Origin: Sphingorhabdus pulchriflava
Lineage (GTDB): Bacteria > Pseudomonadota > Alphaproteobacteria > Sphingomonadales > Sphingomonadaceae
Reading direction: 5' to 3'
Length of the DNA stretch: 64,000 bases
Assembly (NCBI RefSeq): GCF_003367235.1
Contig: NZ_QRGP01000003.1
Span: forward strand, 248,001-312,000
Shown piece after piece: positions 9,026 to 16,289 of the stretch. Position numbers and translations under genes: made by a program. Positions within the stretch are counted from its first letter, which is position 1. Each line of letters starts with the position of its first letter. The notes under the pieces were generated by a model. It was not told the DNA's origin, did no database searches, and worked only from the letters and a program-made list of their open reading frames with translations.

Positions 9026-9436
9026 TCAGCTCCGCTTCAGCAGATAGTGTAGATAGGCGATGGTGATCGGCTTTGCCGGATCATCCTGCCATGCCCGCGC
9101 CTCAACATTGGCCATGGTGCGGCCCAACCGGGTGACTTCGCCTACAGCATATGTAGTCTGCGGGGTGCCACCACGCATGAAATCGATCGTGACATTGACC
9201 TGCTTGAACGTCGCCTCATCGCCCCGTTCGTGCAGCGCATGCTGGATCGCTGCGACCGCAGCCATTTCGAGCAAGCCCGAAATCGCGCCGCCATGCAGAA
9301 ATCCGGGGCGGCCCTGCACCTTGTTCGCGAAAGGCATTTCGATCAGCGGCGCGCCATTGTGCAAACCGACAACCGTCATATCGAGCGCACGTGCATAAGG
9401 CGGCAGCAGTTCGGTGCGGGGGTCGGGCGTGGTCAT
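9026..9436 (-). CDS. PaaI-type hotdog thioesterase (second of pair)
   Basis: This 136-residue protein has the hotdog fold of the PaaI/YdiI thioesterases. The stretch GRPGFLHGGAISGLLEMA holds the conserved HGG loop that precedes the central helix, and TIDFMRGG follows in the dimer strand. The enzyme would cleave a small aryl- or acyl-CoA in the cytosol. Its ATG overlaps the stop codon of the neighbouring hotdog gene by four bases, so the pair is co-translated and may form a heteromeric assembly. The substrate is unknown. Confidence 0.85.
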   Translation of the reverse strand: MTTPDPRTELLPPYARALDMTVVGLHNGAPLIEMPFANKVQGRPGFLHGGAISGLLEMAAVAAIQHALHERGDEATFKQVNVTIDFMRGGTPQTTYAVGEVTRLGRTMANVEARAWQDDPAKPITIAYLHYLLKRS

Positions 9437-9900
9437 CCGAGGCGGTCCCCCACTCGGATGAAGGTGCCGCTGACATGCGCCAGCGGTTCATCAAGATTGC
9501 CGTTATGCGCGACGCCGCGAACAAAGCCGATGCTGTGCGACAGATGATAGCAATAACCGCGCCCGAACACGCGCGCGCCTTTGGGTGAGGGACGGAGATA
9601 GTCCACGCGCAAGTCCATGGTCACCTGCGGGCGGAACTCCTGCAACTTGGTCCAGATCGACATGCTGGTCGCATTGTCCATCAGGCTGATGACCACTGCG
9701 GAGGCAAGGACACCGGTATTGGGGTCGCCCACCAGATCCTCGCGCCAGTCGATAGCAAGCTCCACCCAGTCCTCGCCATGGCCGACATAGTCCATGCCCA
9801 GGAACCCGCCATGACCTGCCTTGCCCATGAAGCTGATCGCCAACCTCGGGTCGAAACCGCCATGGGCAGCGGCTATTTCGGCAACCGTTTTTTCCTTCAT
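9433..9900 (-). CDS. PaaI-type hotdog thioesterase (first of pair)
   Basis: The 155-residue hotdog protein has the longer N-terminal arm seen in many alphaproteobacterial PaaI-like proteins. TGVLASAVVISLMDNATSMSIWTKL corresponds to the central helix, but the usual HGG is replaced here by TGVLAS. The strands VTMDLRVDYLRPSPKGARVFGRG fit the family well. It is the upstream gene of the two-gene minus-strand operon, divergent from mmcB. An altered HGG loop could mean a different substrate or a mainly structural role within a pair with the downstream paralogue. Confidence 0.82.
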   Translation of the reverse strand: MKEKTVAEIAAAHGGFDPRLAISFMGKAGHGGFLGMDYVGHGEDWVELAIDWREDLVGDPNTGVLASAVVISLMDNATSMSIWTKLQEFRPQVTMDLRVDYLRPSPKGARVFGRGYCYHLSHSIGFVRGVAHNGNLDEPLAHVSGTFIRVGDRLG

Positions 9901-9955
9901 GGCTTGACCCTATCGGCTGGGCGATGCGCTGCCAAGGCAGAAAGGGCTTTATCTT

Positions 9956-9970
9956 GTTCGCGCTTCGTTC
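9956..9970 (+). promoter_or_regulatory. LexA-type SOS box in front of mmcB
   Basis: GTTC (9956-9959), seven bases, then GTTC (9967-9970) is a perfect match to the alphaproteobacterial LexA operator GTTC-N7-GTTC. It ends 12 bases before the mmcB start codon, where bound LexA would block transcription. mmcB is an SOS-controlled gene in Caulobacter, which agrees with this placement. Confidence 0.72.
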
Positions 9971-9982
9971 TAGCCAGCGACC

Positions 9983-10468
9983 ATGGCAAGCAACTCTTTG
10001 AGCATGCAGATCGATTCGGCGGCAGTGGCGCGCGGCGTCAGTCGGTTATTCCTTCGCAATCAGATCATGGTCCAGCCCGAGGTCAGCCTGCGTAACAATC
10101 GTCGCGCTGACCTGATGGGCATCAATGCCAAGGGTGAGGTGATCGTTGTCGAGATTAAGGTTTCGCGCGCTGACTTGCTGGGTGACCAGAAATGGCCGGA
10201 ATATCTGGATTATTGCGACCGCTTTTTCTGGGCGGTGCCAGCCGGTTTCGATTATTCCCCTATTGAGGGGGAGGCGTTCCTGCCCGAACGCACCGGCCTG
10301 ATCGTCGCTGACGCCTATGACGCAGAGATCGTCCGCTCCGCCGCACTGGTGCCGCTGGCAGCGGCGCGGCGCAAGGTTGAGATGCAGCGGCTTGCAAGGC
10401 TCGCCATGCGCCGCCTGATGGGGATTGCCGACCCCGACCCGTCGTTGGCCGGGATCATTGCTGAATAG
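9983..10468 (+). CDS. mmcB: MmcB family DNA repair protein (PD-(D/E)XK nuclease-like)
   Basis: The 161-residue protein matches MmcB, an alphaproteobacterial protein that works with the ImuA/ImuB/DnaE2 mutasome in DNA damage tolerance. A nuclease-like core is visible: R41-A-D43 on one strand, then E57-I-K59 after about 14 residues, and further conserved residues in the SRADLLGDQKWPEYLDYCDRF helix. This fits the PD-(D/E)XK fold. It is preceded by a LexA-type box and its stop abuts the stop of the convergent DUF3604 gene with no gap. Nuclease activity is an inference from motif spacing only. Confidence 0.87.
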   Translation: MASNSLSMQIDSAAVARGVSRLFLRNQIMVQPEVSLRNNRRADLMGINAKGEVIVVEIKVSRADLLGDQKWPEYLDYCDRFFWAVPAGFDYSPIEGEAFLPERTGLIVADAYDAEIVRSAALVPLAAARRKVEMQRLARLAMRRLMGIADPDPSLAGIIAE

Positions 10469-12397
10469 TCAAACGGTTGGATTGTACCAGATCGGCGAAG
10501 TATAGGCCCGCTCCTGCGACTTGAGCTCGGTTTCCGGAAGCAGCTTTGCCCCGAAACGCAACGCGTCGAACAATACCCAGCGCGGTGTCGGGATTTCTAG
10601 AACGCGGACATAATAAAAAGCACGTTGGCGCGGGTTGAACTCCGGATCGCTCCACACCGAACGCAGTTCGGGCGCGCCGATGCTGTTGGTGTAGCTCGCC
10701 TTGGCAATGTCGACAGTGTCACCCACGGGCGTCAATTTGCCTCCAACCAGCTTGCGCTTGTCGGGCGAAGACCAGCTCACGTCGAAGACCTTCTCCTGCA
10801 ACTCACCAGACGCATCAATCCAGCCTTTGACCACTTGAACGCGGTCCAGATTGGCGCCTTCAGGGTCCTTGAGCGCGGAGATCAGGAAGCTTGGTTTGCC
10901 AGTGCCTGCCTTCAGGTCAGCACCCATAGGTACACCGCGCGCATAGCCGGTTTTCACCCAGTCGCCCGTCCAGTCCTTGTCGCTGAAATCCCAGCCGCCA
11001 AAAACGCGCACCTGCATGCGTGGACCGGTGGTGGCATAGACTTCGCGCCGCATCATCGCGTCGAAAATGGCTGCGCGGGTGTTGGCGGTCGCCCAAACGG
11101 CGGCATAGCCACCCGCCAGATAATGCCAGCCAAAGCGGCCTTCGCGGGTACCCAGATTCTGGGCCTCCGACGCACGTTTGGCGTTGGGTTCGCCGCCCGA
11201 ATGCTTGCCGAAGAAGTTACTTTCGTCAGCCGTTGCGAGCGATGTATGGCTGTCGGTCGAACCGATCAGGCCGAATTTGTAAGGATTGACTCCGGTCTTG
11301 GCTTCGATCGCCAATCCGCGCTTCAATGCTTCGCGCACATAGTCACCCGCCAGCATGTCAGGCGTCTTCTTGCCCTGCATCGTCAGATTGCCCAGTTCCC
11401 AACCGGCATCGCCGAAATTGGCAAATTCATCGTTAGGCGACAGGAAGGGATGGCTCTCGCTGTCGCCCTTTATCTGGGTGATTTCTACCAATGGCTCGCG
11501 CGCCGCGCGACGGCGGGCATAGTCGGCGGTCATAGCACCTCCACCCGGTGCCACCATTTCGAACATCAGGCCGTTGGAAACATTACTGTTATGCGGGATC
11601 GCCAGCATCTTGCCGCCGGTCTTTTTCTCATAGGTATCCATATAGTCCCACAATTTGTCGACCGTTTCGGTGCCTTCGGTCTGCGGGTCGTATGGGCGAA
11701 CCTGATCGGCGCGCAGCTTTCCATCGCGGAACATCACCACGCGGTGCAGATTGTCTCCATTGGGCATGAGCGTATATTCAAAGCCCATGAAGGCGGTGAA
11801 TTTGCCAGGCTCGTTATAACGTTCGACAATCCCGGTATGGCTTTGCCAAATCTTCATCGTGTTCTTGCGCGATTGTTCGCGCGGAAACAGTTCGGTCAAC
11901 TTGCCTTCGCCAGCCATGTTGATCAGCTCGGCAGTTACTCTTTGCATGCCGCCTTCGCCCTCGTGCATCATGTCGTGCCAGCGAAGCAGGGTCTTGTCCT
12001 TGATCATGAAACGCGGTGCTTCGTACAGCGCGCGCGTTGCACCAAGGCCACCGGAGTGATCGGCAATGACGAGGAAGTCGAGCGGACGGTCGAGTTTGGC
12101 TTTAAGCCCCCAGGTTGATTTGACCTCTTCGCCACGGGCAAAGCGCAAAGCCTCTTCCGGCCCCAGCTTCACACCAAAGCCAAAGGCATCGATCGAATTG
12201 GAGGTGTGAAGGTGGGTGTCACCCCAGAGCAATTTGGTCGCAATGCCGCTGGTCACTTCCTTGTCGCCGGCTTCCTGCATCTCGGCGGCTTTGCTGGCGA
12301 TACGATATTCGCCAAACTTACCCCATCCCCAATAAAGCCCCGCGCCCACAGCGATAGCCGCGACAGTGCCCAGCGCAATCTTGCGAATTGATGCCAT
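10469..12397 (-). CDS. DUF3604 (PHP-like) domain protein
   Basis: The 642-residue protein begins with a single hydrophobic segment (about residues 6-25) and continues as a DUF3604 domain. LLWGDTHLHTSNSIDAFGFG resembles the first metal-binding motif of PHP phosphoesterases, and DFLVIADHSGGLG, the HNSNVSNGLMF segment and GLIGSTDSHTS give further His/Asp clusters in the same order. A membrane-anchored or periplasmic metal-dependent hydrolase is the likely type, but no substrate is known for the family. A GAGGGAGAGG ribosome site precedes the ATG. It is downstream of and parallel to the sterol desaturase gene. Confidence 0.83.
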   Translation of the reverse strand: MASIRKIALGTVAAIAVGAGLYWGWGKFGEYRIASKAAEMQEAGDKEVTSGIATKLLWGDTHLHTSNSIDAFGFGVKLGPEEALRFARGEEVKSTWGLKAKLDRPLDFLVIADHSGGLGATRALYEAPRFMIKDKTLLRWHDMMHEGEGGMQRVTAELINMAGEGKLTELFPREQSRKNTMKIWQSHTGIVERYNEPGKFTAFMGFEYTLMPNGDNLHRVVMFRDGKLRADQVRPYDPQTEGTETVDKLWDYMDTYEKKTGGKMLAIPHNSNVSNGLMFEMVAPGGGAMTADYARRRAAREPLVEITQIKGDSESHPFLSPNDEFANFGDAGWELGNLTMQGKKTPDMLAGDYVREALKRGLAIEAKTGVNPYKFGLIGSTDSHTSLATADESNFFGKHSGGEPNAKRASEAQNLGTREGRFGWHYLAGGYAAVWATANTRAAIFDAMMRREVYATTGPRMQVRVFGGWDFSDKDWTGDWVKTGYARGVPMGADLKAGTGKPSFLISALKDPEGANLDRVQVVKGWIDASGELQEKVFDVSWSSPDKRKLVGGKLTPVGDTVDIAKASYTNSIGAPELRSVWSDPEFNPRQRAFYYVRVLEIPTPRWVLFDALRFGAKLLPETELKSQERAYTSPIWYNPTV

Positions 12398-12474
12398 ATT
12401 CCCTCTCCCTCAGCCGGAAAACTGCGCTTTCCCGCGTCTCGCGTCAATAGCTTCTGAAGTGTCAGTAGCTGACG

Positions 12475-13263
12475 TTACGTCAACGGCAGTTCCAGGCTGG
12501 TGAGTGCGCGGGTGGGTTGCTCGTCCTGCATTTCGGAAAGTCCTATAGGCTGCAAATCGCGGCCTTTTTCCGATTCATTTCGATAGGTTCCACACAGCCG
12601 GTCCCATAATGTCAGGGCAAAACCATAATTGCTCTGCTGCTCTTTGAGTGCAGTACTGTGATGGACGAGGTGCATATCCGGTGTGACAAGAAAAGGCCGG
12701 ACAAGCCGGTCGATCGAGCGCGGCAATTCGATATTTCCGTGATTGAACGCGGCATTGGCCGCAAGCCAGGCTTCGAAAGCGATGACGATGGGTGCTGCAA
12801 CGCCTAGCAGCAGTACCCAGCCAGCTTTCCAAATCACCGAAAATGCGATTTCGCCTGGGTGAAAGCGGATGGCGGTCGATACGTCGATATCGGGATCGGC
12901 GTGATGCACCTTGTGGAACCGCCAGAGCAGGGGAACCTTATGGGTCAGCAGATGCTGCAGCCACATGGCGAAATCGAGCAGCAGAAAAGCGCCGAGCCAT
13001 TCAGCCCATAAAGGCAATGCAATCTGGTTGAACAACCCGATGCTGTTGTTCTCCGCCCAACTAGCGGCTACCGGAACGGCGATGATCCAGGCCAGCAGCC
13101 AGACCGTGAAGCGGCTACTCGCTAATAGGACGAAGCTCGTCGTCCAGCGACGCAAACGGCCGAAGCGCAGTGCACGCCTCGGCCGCATAGTTTCGATAAG
13201 GGCAATCAGCACAAAGGCGATGGCCGGAATCAGCGCGACCAGCTTTGTGCCCATATCTCCCAT
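12475..13263 (-). CDS. Sterol desaturase / fatty acid hydroxylase family protein
   Basis: This 262-residue integral membrane enzyme has the di-iron histidine motifs HLLTH, HKVHH and HLVHH in the usual order, with NHGN between the last two. Such enzymes hydroxylate or desaturate lipids using O2; carotenoids, fatty acids and sterol-like lipids are all possible substrates. Three to four membrane segments are present. A second ATG nine bases inside (at 13254) has the better ribosome site (GGGAG), so the true protein may start three residues later. It follows the Old Yellow Enzyme gene by three bases and is probably co-transcribed with it. Confidence 0.88.
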   Translation of the reverse strand: MGDMGTKLVALIPAIAFVLIALIETMRPRRALRFGRLRRWTTSFVLLASSRFTVWLLAWIIAVPVAASWAENNSIGLFNQIALPLWAEWLGAFLLLDFAMWLQHLLTHKVPLLWRFHKVHHADPDIDVSTAIRFHPGEIAFSVIWKAGWVLLLGVAAPIVIAFEAWLAANAAFNHGNIELPRSIDRLVRPFLVTPDMHLVHHSTALKEQQSNYGFALTLWDRLCGTYRNESEKGRDLQPIGLSEMQDEQPTRALTSLELPLT

Positions 13264-13266
13264 AGT

Positions 13267-14361
13267 TCAGACCGCCTCGGTCTCCAATGTCGGATAGTCG
13301 GTATAGCCTTCGGCGCCTGGTGTGTACCATGTCTTGAAATTGTCGGGTGCCACTGCGGCCCCGCTCCGCAGTCGCTCGACCAGATCGGGGTTGGAGATAT
13401 AGGGGCGACCAAAGCTGATCGCGTCGGCCAGACCACTCGCGACATCTGCCTGTGCGGTCTCCAGCGTATATTCCTGATTGAGTACCAGCGGGTTGGTGAA
13501 AACCTTGCGTATGTGCGGCGATACCGGCGGCACATCGCTGGTGCCGAAATTGCCGAAGGTTTTTTGCTCGCGCAGTTCGAGGAAAGCGATGCCGACCTTT
13601 TGCAATGCGGCTGCTGCAGCGGTGAACAGGCCTACCGGGTCACTATCGTCGCAACCCTGCGTCTCGCCATTGGGCGATAGGCGAACCGAGGTGCGGTCGG
13701 CACCGACTGCGTCGGATACCGCCTGCGCGACTTCGGTGGTCAGTCGGATGCGGTTTTCAATCGAGCCGCCATAATCGTCGTCACGCAGATTCGAATTGCC
13801 GCGCAGGAACTGGTCGAGCAGATAGCCATTGGCGCTGTGGATTTGCACGCCATCGAAACCGGCTGCCATCGCGTTTTTCGCCGCATGGACATAATCGCCG
13901 ATCACGCGGGGGATTTCGTCAAGGTGTAGGGCGCGGGCTTCTACATAATCCTTCTTGCCGGTTGGTGTATGGGCATAGCCGGGTGCGGTAGTCGCGGACG
14001 AGGAAACCGGCTGTGCACCACCCAGAAAATCCGGGTGTACCAGTCGACCCATATGCCAGAGCTGCAGAATGATGCGGCCATCAGCCTTGTGCACGGCTTC
14101 GGTCACAGGCTTCCAGGCTTCGACCTGTTCGGCGGACCAGATTCCGGGCGCTGCAGGCCAGCCCGAGCCTTCCTGGCTGATGCCGGTCGCTTCGGCGATA
14201 ATCAGGCCAGCGCTTGCACGCTGCGCATAATAATCGGCCTTAAGCGCGCTGATTGGCACATGTACGCCTTCGCTGCGCCCGCGCGTGAGCGGGGCCGTCA
14301 AAATGCGGTTGGGGGCGTGGATCGCGCCGAGCTGGATTGGATCGAAAAGGCTGGTGGTCAT
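13267..14361 (-). CDS. Old Yellow Enzyme-type alkene reductase (NemA-like)
   Basis: This is a single-domain FMN-dependent ene-reductase of 364 residues that reduces activated C=C bonds, nitrate esters or N-ethylmaleimide with NAD(P)H. The TIM-barrel landmarks are clear: NRILTAPLTRGRS at the first strand, QLWHMGRLVHP, the FDGVQIHSANGYLLDQFL segment with the His/Asn pair that binds the substrate carbonyl, and SFGRPYISNPDLVERLR at the phosphate end of FMN. It is divergent from the EamA transporter gene and leads the operon with the hydroxylase. Confidence 0.93.
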   Translation of the reverse strand: MTTSLFDPIQLGAIHAPNRILTAPLTRGRSEGVHVPISALKADYYAQRASAGLIIAEATGISQEGSGWPAAPGIWSAEQVEAWKPVTEAVHKADGRIILQLWHMGRLVHPDFLGGAQPVSSSATTAPGYAHTPTGKKDYVEARALHLDEIPRVIGDYVHAAKNAMAAGFDGVQIHSANGYLLDQFLRGNSNLRDDDYGGSIENRIRLTTEVAQAVSDAVGADRTSVRLSPNGETQGCDDSDPVGLFTAAAAALQKVGIAFLELREQKTFGNFGTSDVPPVSPHIRKVFTNPLVLNQEYTLETAQADVASGLADAISFGRPYISNPDLVERLRSGAAVAPDNFKTWYTPGAEGYTDYPTLETEAV

Positions 14362-14436
14362 GGTCGCTTGCTTTCCCTATTGGCGTTGCTTGCCTTTTAA
14401 CATGCGGATACGGGTTGCAAATTGCAACGGGGGTTT

Positions 14437-15324
14437 ATGGCGGACAAGCAAATCTTTCAAAAGGCCCCTGCACTCGCCTTCGCTGCGTTGATCGCGGGTA
14501 ATGTCTGCATCGCATTCGGGCCGCTTCTGGTGCGCCTGTCAGATACCGGACCAATTGCAACCGGTTTCTGGCGGCTTGCGCTGGCGACACCCTTTCTTGC
14601 CTTTATCGGTTATCGTGCAGGGTTCCGGATCCAGTCGATGCCCAAAGGGTTATTGGGGCTGGTGCTACTCGCGGGCTTCTTTTTTGCGGTAGATATCGTC
14701 GCCTGGCATATCGGCATCTTCAAGACGAAGCTGGGAAACGCGACCTTACTCGCCAATTGCGCGAGTTTGCTGCTGGCGATTTACGGCATGTTTCTTGCGC
14801 GCAAATTGCCGCCGCCGATGCAGGGTGCTGCAATCCTGCTCGCTTTTGCTGGGGCGGCCTTGCTGATGGGGCAGAGTTTTGAAATCTCGCCCGAGCATTT
14901 CGAGGGTGATTGGCTGAGCCTGCTCGCGGGACTGTTCTATACCTTCTATCTGCTCGCAATGATCCGGGTGCGCGAAAGCACCGAGAGCTGGTCGTCCTTG
15001 GCGCTGGCATCTGGCTCGGCGGCATTGTTCCTGTTGCCGGTAGCCTGGTTTGCGGGTGAACAGATTTTGCCCGGCAACTGGACGCCATTGGTCATCCTTG
15101 CTTTGTCGAGCCAGGTTCTGGGGCAAGGGTTTTTGACCTATGCTCTGCCGCATTTCAGCCCGTTGATCATCGGGCTTGCCCTGCTTTTGCAACCCGCGTT
15201 GTCGGCATTTGCAGGATGGGCAGCTTTTGACGAGGCGATGACACCGCTCGATTATATCGGCGGGGCGATGGTGATGGCGGCTTTGGTGCTCGTTCGCCTT
15301 GCCGAAGGTCGGGCAAAGGCCTAG
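14437..15324 (+). CDS. EamA/DMT family transporter
   Basis: The protein has about ten hydrophobic segments in two repeated halves, the pattern of EamA (RhaT/DMT) exporters. The segments IAFGPLLVRLSDTGPIATGFWR and the C-terminal GQGFLTYALPHFSPLIIGLALLLQPALSA are typical. Substrates of this family are metabolites such as amino acids or nucleosides and cannot be read here. The ATG at 14437 is preceded by ACGGGGG at proper spacing, giving 295 residues; an upstream in-frame TTG (14422) lacks a site. The stop codon touches the start of the COQ9 gene. Confidence 0.88.
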   Translation: MADKQIFQKAPALAFAALIAGNVCIAFGPLLVRLSDTGPIATGFWRLALATPFLAFIGYRAGFRIQSMPKGLLGLVLLAGFFFAVDIVAWHIGIFKTKLGNATLLANCASLLLAIYGMFLARKLPPPMQGAAILLAFAGAALLMGQSFEISPEHFEGDWLSLLAGLFYTFYLLAMIRVRESTESWSSLALASGSAALFLLPVAWFAGEQILPGNWTPLVILALSSQVLGQGFLTYALPHFSPLIIGLALLLQPALSAFAGWAAFDEAMTPLDYIGGAMVMAALVLVRLAEGRAKA

Positions 15325-16002
15325 ATGGGATCCATGGCTTCTTCACCGCTTCCCGCCGATCCGACGCTCGATGAAATCCGCGAGGCTGTGGCTCCGCGAC
15401 TTGCAGCACACGCAGCCTTTGATGGCTGGAATGTTACAGCTGTCGAGGCCGCTGCTTTCGAAGTCGGTGTCGATGCCGATCTGGCGAAGCTCGCACTCAA
15501 GGGTGGTCCGATGGAGTTGATCGAGGCATGGATCGGGTCGGTCGATGCCGAAATGGCGTTCCGCCTGCCGCCCGAAAAACTTGCGGCGATGAAAATTCGT
15601 GAACGGATAACCGCTCTGGTCGCCACCCGACTCGAAATCGCTGCGCCCGATCGTGAAGGCCAACGCCGGGCACTGGCAATCATGGCGATGCCGCAAAATG
15701 TCGCTGCCGCTGCGCGCATCGGCTGGCGTAGTGCCGACCGGATGTGGCGATTGGCCGGCGATACAGCGACCGATTTCAACCATTATACCAAAAGGATGAC
15801 ATTATCGGCGGTCTACGCCTCGACGCTGGCGGTGTTCGCCAACGACGATAGCGATGACTTTGCCGAGACACGGGCTTTCCTCGACCGGCGCATTGAAAAT
15901 GTGATGCAATTCGAAAAAGCCAAGGCGCAGGCCAAAAAACGGCGTGAATATATGCCGAGCCTGTCGCGCTTCATCGGACGTTTGCGTTATCCGCCGCGTT
16001 AG
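15325..16002 (+). CDS. COQ9 family protein
   Basis: The 225-residue protein matches the COQ9 family, TetR-like fold proteins that bind ubiquinone intermediates and help the COQ7-type hydroxylation step. The N-terminal helix-turn-helix-like part (FDGWNVTAVEAAAFEVGVD) and the C-terminal segments with MWRLAGDTATDFNHYTKRMTLSAVYASTLAVF and the RR-rich tail are well preserved. It begins directly after the EamA stop codon; an ATG three codons in (15334) is an equally possible start. With UbiK nearby, it points to an aerobic ubiquinone-based respiratory chain. Confidence 0.9.
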   Translation: MGSMASSPLPADPTLDEIREAVAPRLAAHAAFDGWNVTAVEAAAFEVGVDADLAKLALKGGPMELIEAWIGSVDAEMAFRLPPEKLAAMKIRERITALVATRLEIAAPDREGQRRALAIMAMPQNVAAAARIGWRSADRMWRLAGDTATDFNHYTKRMTLSAVYASTLAVFANDDSDDFAETRAFLDRRIENVMQFEKAKAQAKKRREYMPSLSRFIGRLRYPPR

Positions 16003-16020
16003 ATATTGCACTTGCCTTTA

Positions 16021-16037
16021 TTGCGAAACATTATCAA
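16021..16037 (+). promoter_or_regulatory. Possible Fur-type operator before feoA
   Basis: TTGCGAAACATTATCAA is an imperfect palindrome with outer TTG/CAA arms and a perfect CATTATC half-site, the core of Fur boxes. It lies 9 bases before the feoA start, where a repressor would block transcription or initiation. The left arm is degenerate, so this is a moderate match. Confidence 0.35.
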
Positions 16038-16046
16038 AAAGCGCAC

Positions 16047-16289
16047 GTGAATCTCGATACCCTGCCTATCCGCGCTTCGGCCCGCATCACTTCGATCGAC
16101 TGGACAGCGATTCCGGAAACCGAAGGGCATCGTCTGCGCTCGCTTGGGTTTGACGCCGGGGTCAAGGTTCAAGCGTTGCACAAAGGCATATTGTTCTGGC
16201 GCGATCCCATCGCCGTGCGCATTGGCCGCATGACGGTCGCGCTGCGCCGCAAAGTTGCCATCGCCATCAACTGTGAGCAGGACACATGA
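16047..16289 (+). CDS. feoA: Ferrous iron transport protein FeoA
   Basis: The 80-residue SH3-like FeoA protein supports the FeoB ferrous iron channel at the cytosolic face of the inner membrane. The segment HRLRSLGFDAGVKVQALHKG matches the conserved core (LxxLGfxpG.xv), and the last strands PIAVRIGRMTVALRR are also typical. The GTG start is inferred from length and family alignment; no strong ribosome site is visible. It overlaps feoB by four bases and has a possible Fur site just upstream, as expected for iron-regulated uptake. Confidence 0.88.
   Translation: MNLDTLPIRASARITSIDWTAIPETEGHRLRSLGFDAGVKVQALHKGILFWRDPIAVRIGRMTVALRRKVAIAINCEQDT

Noticed and set aside
10625-12118. A 497-codon plus-strand frame opposite the DUF3604 gene
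   Set aside because: It is antisense to a gene with clear motifs and signal anchor, and its translation has no recognisable features.
12470-12482. The palindrome TGACGTTACGTCA between the hydroxylase and DUF3604 genes
   Set aside because: It overlaps the stop codon of the hydroxylase and has no T-run or conserved neighbour elements; I could not support a role as terminator or operator.
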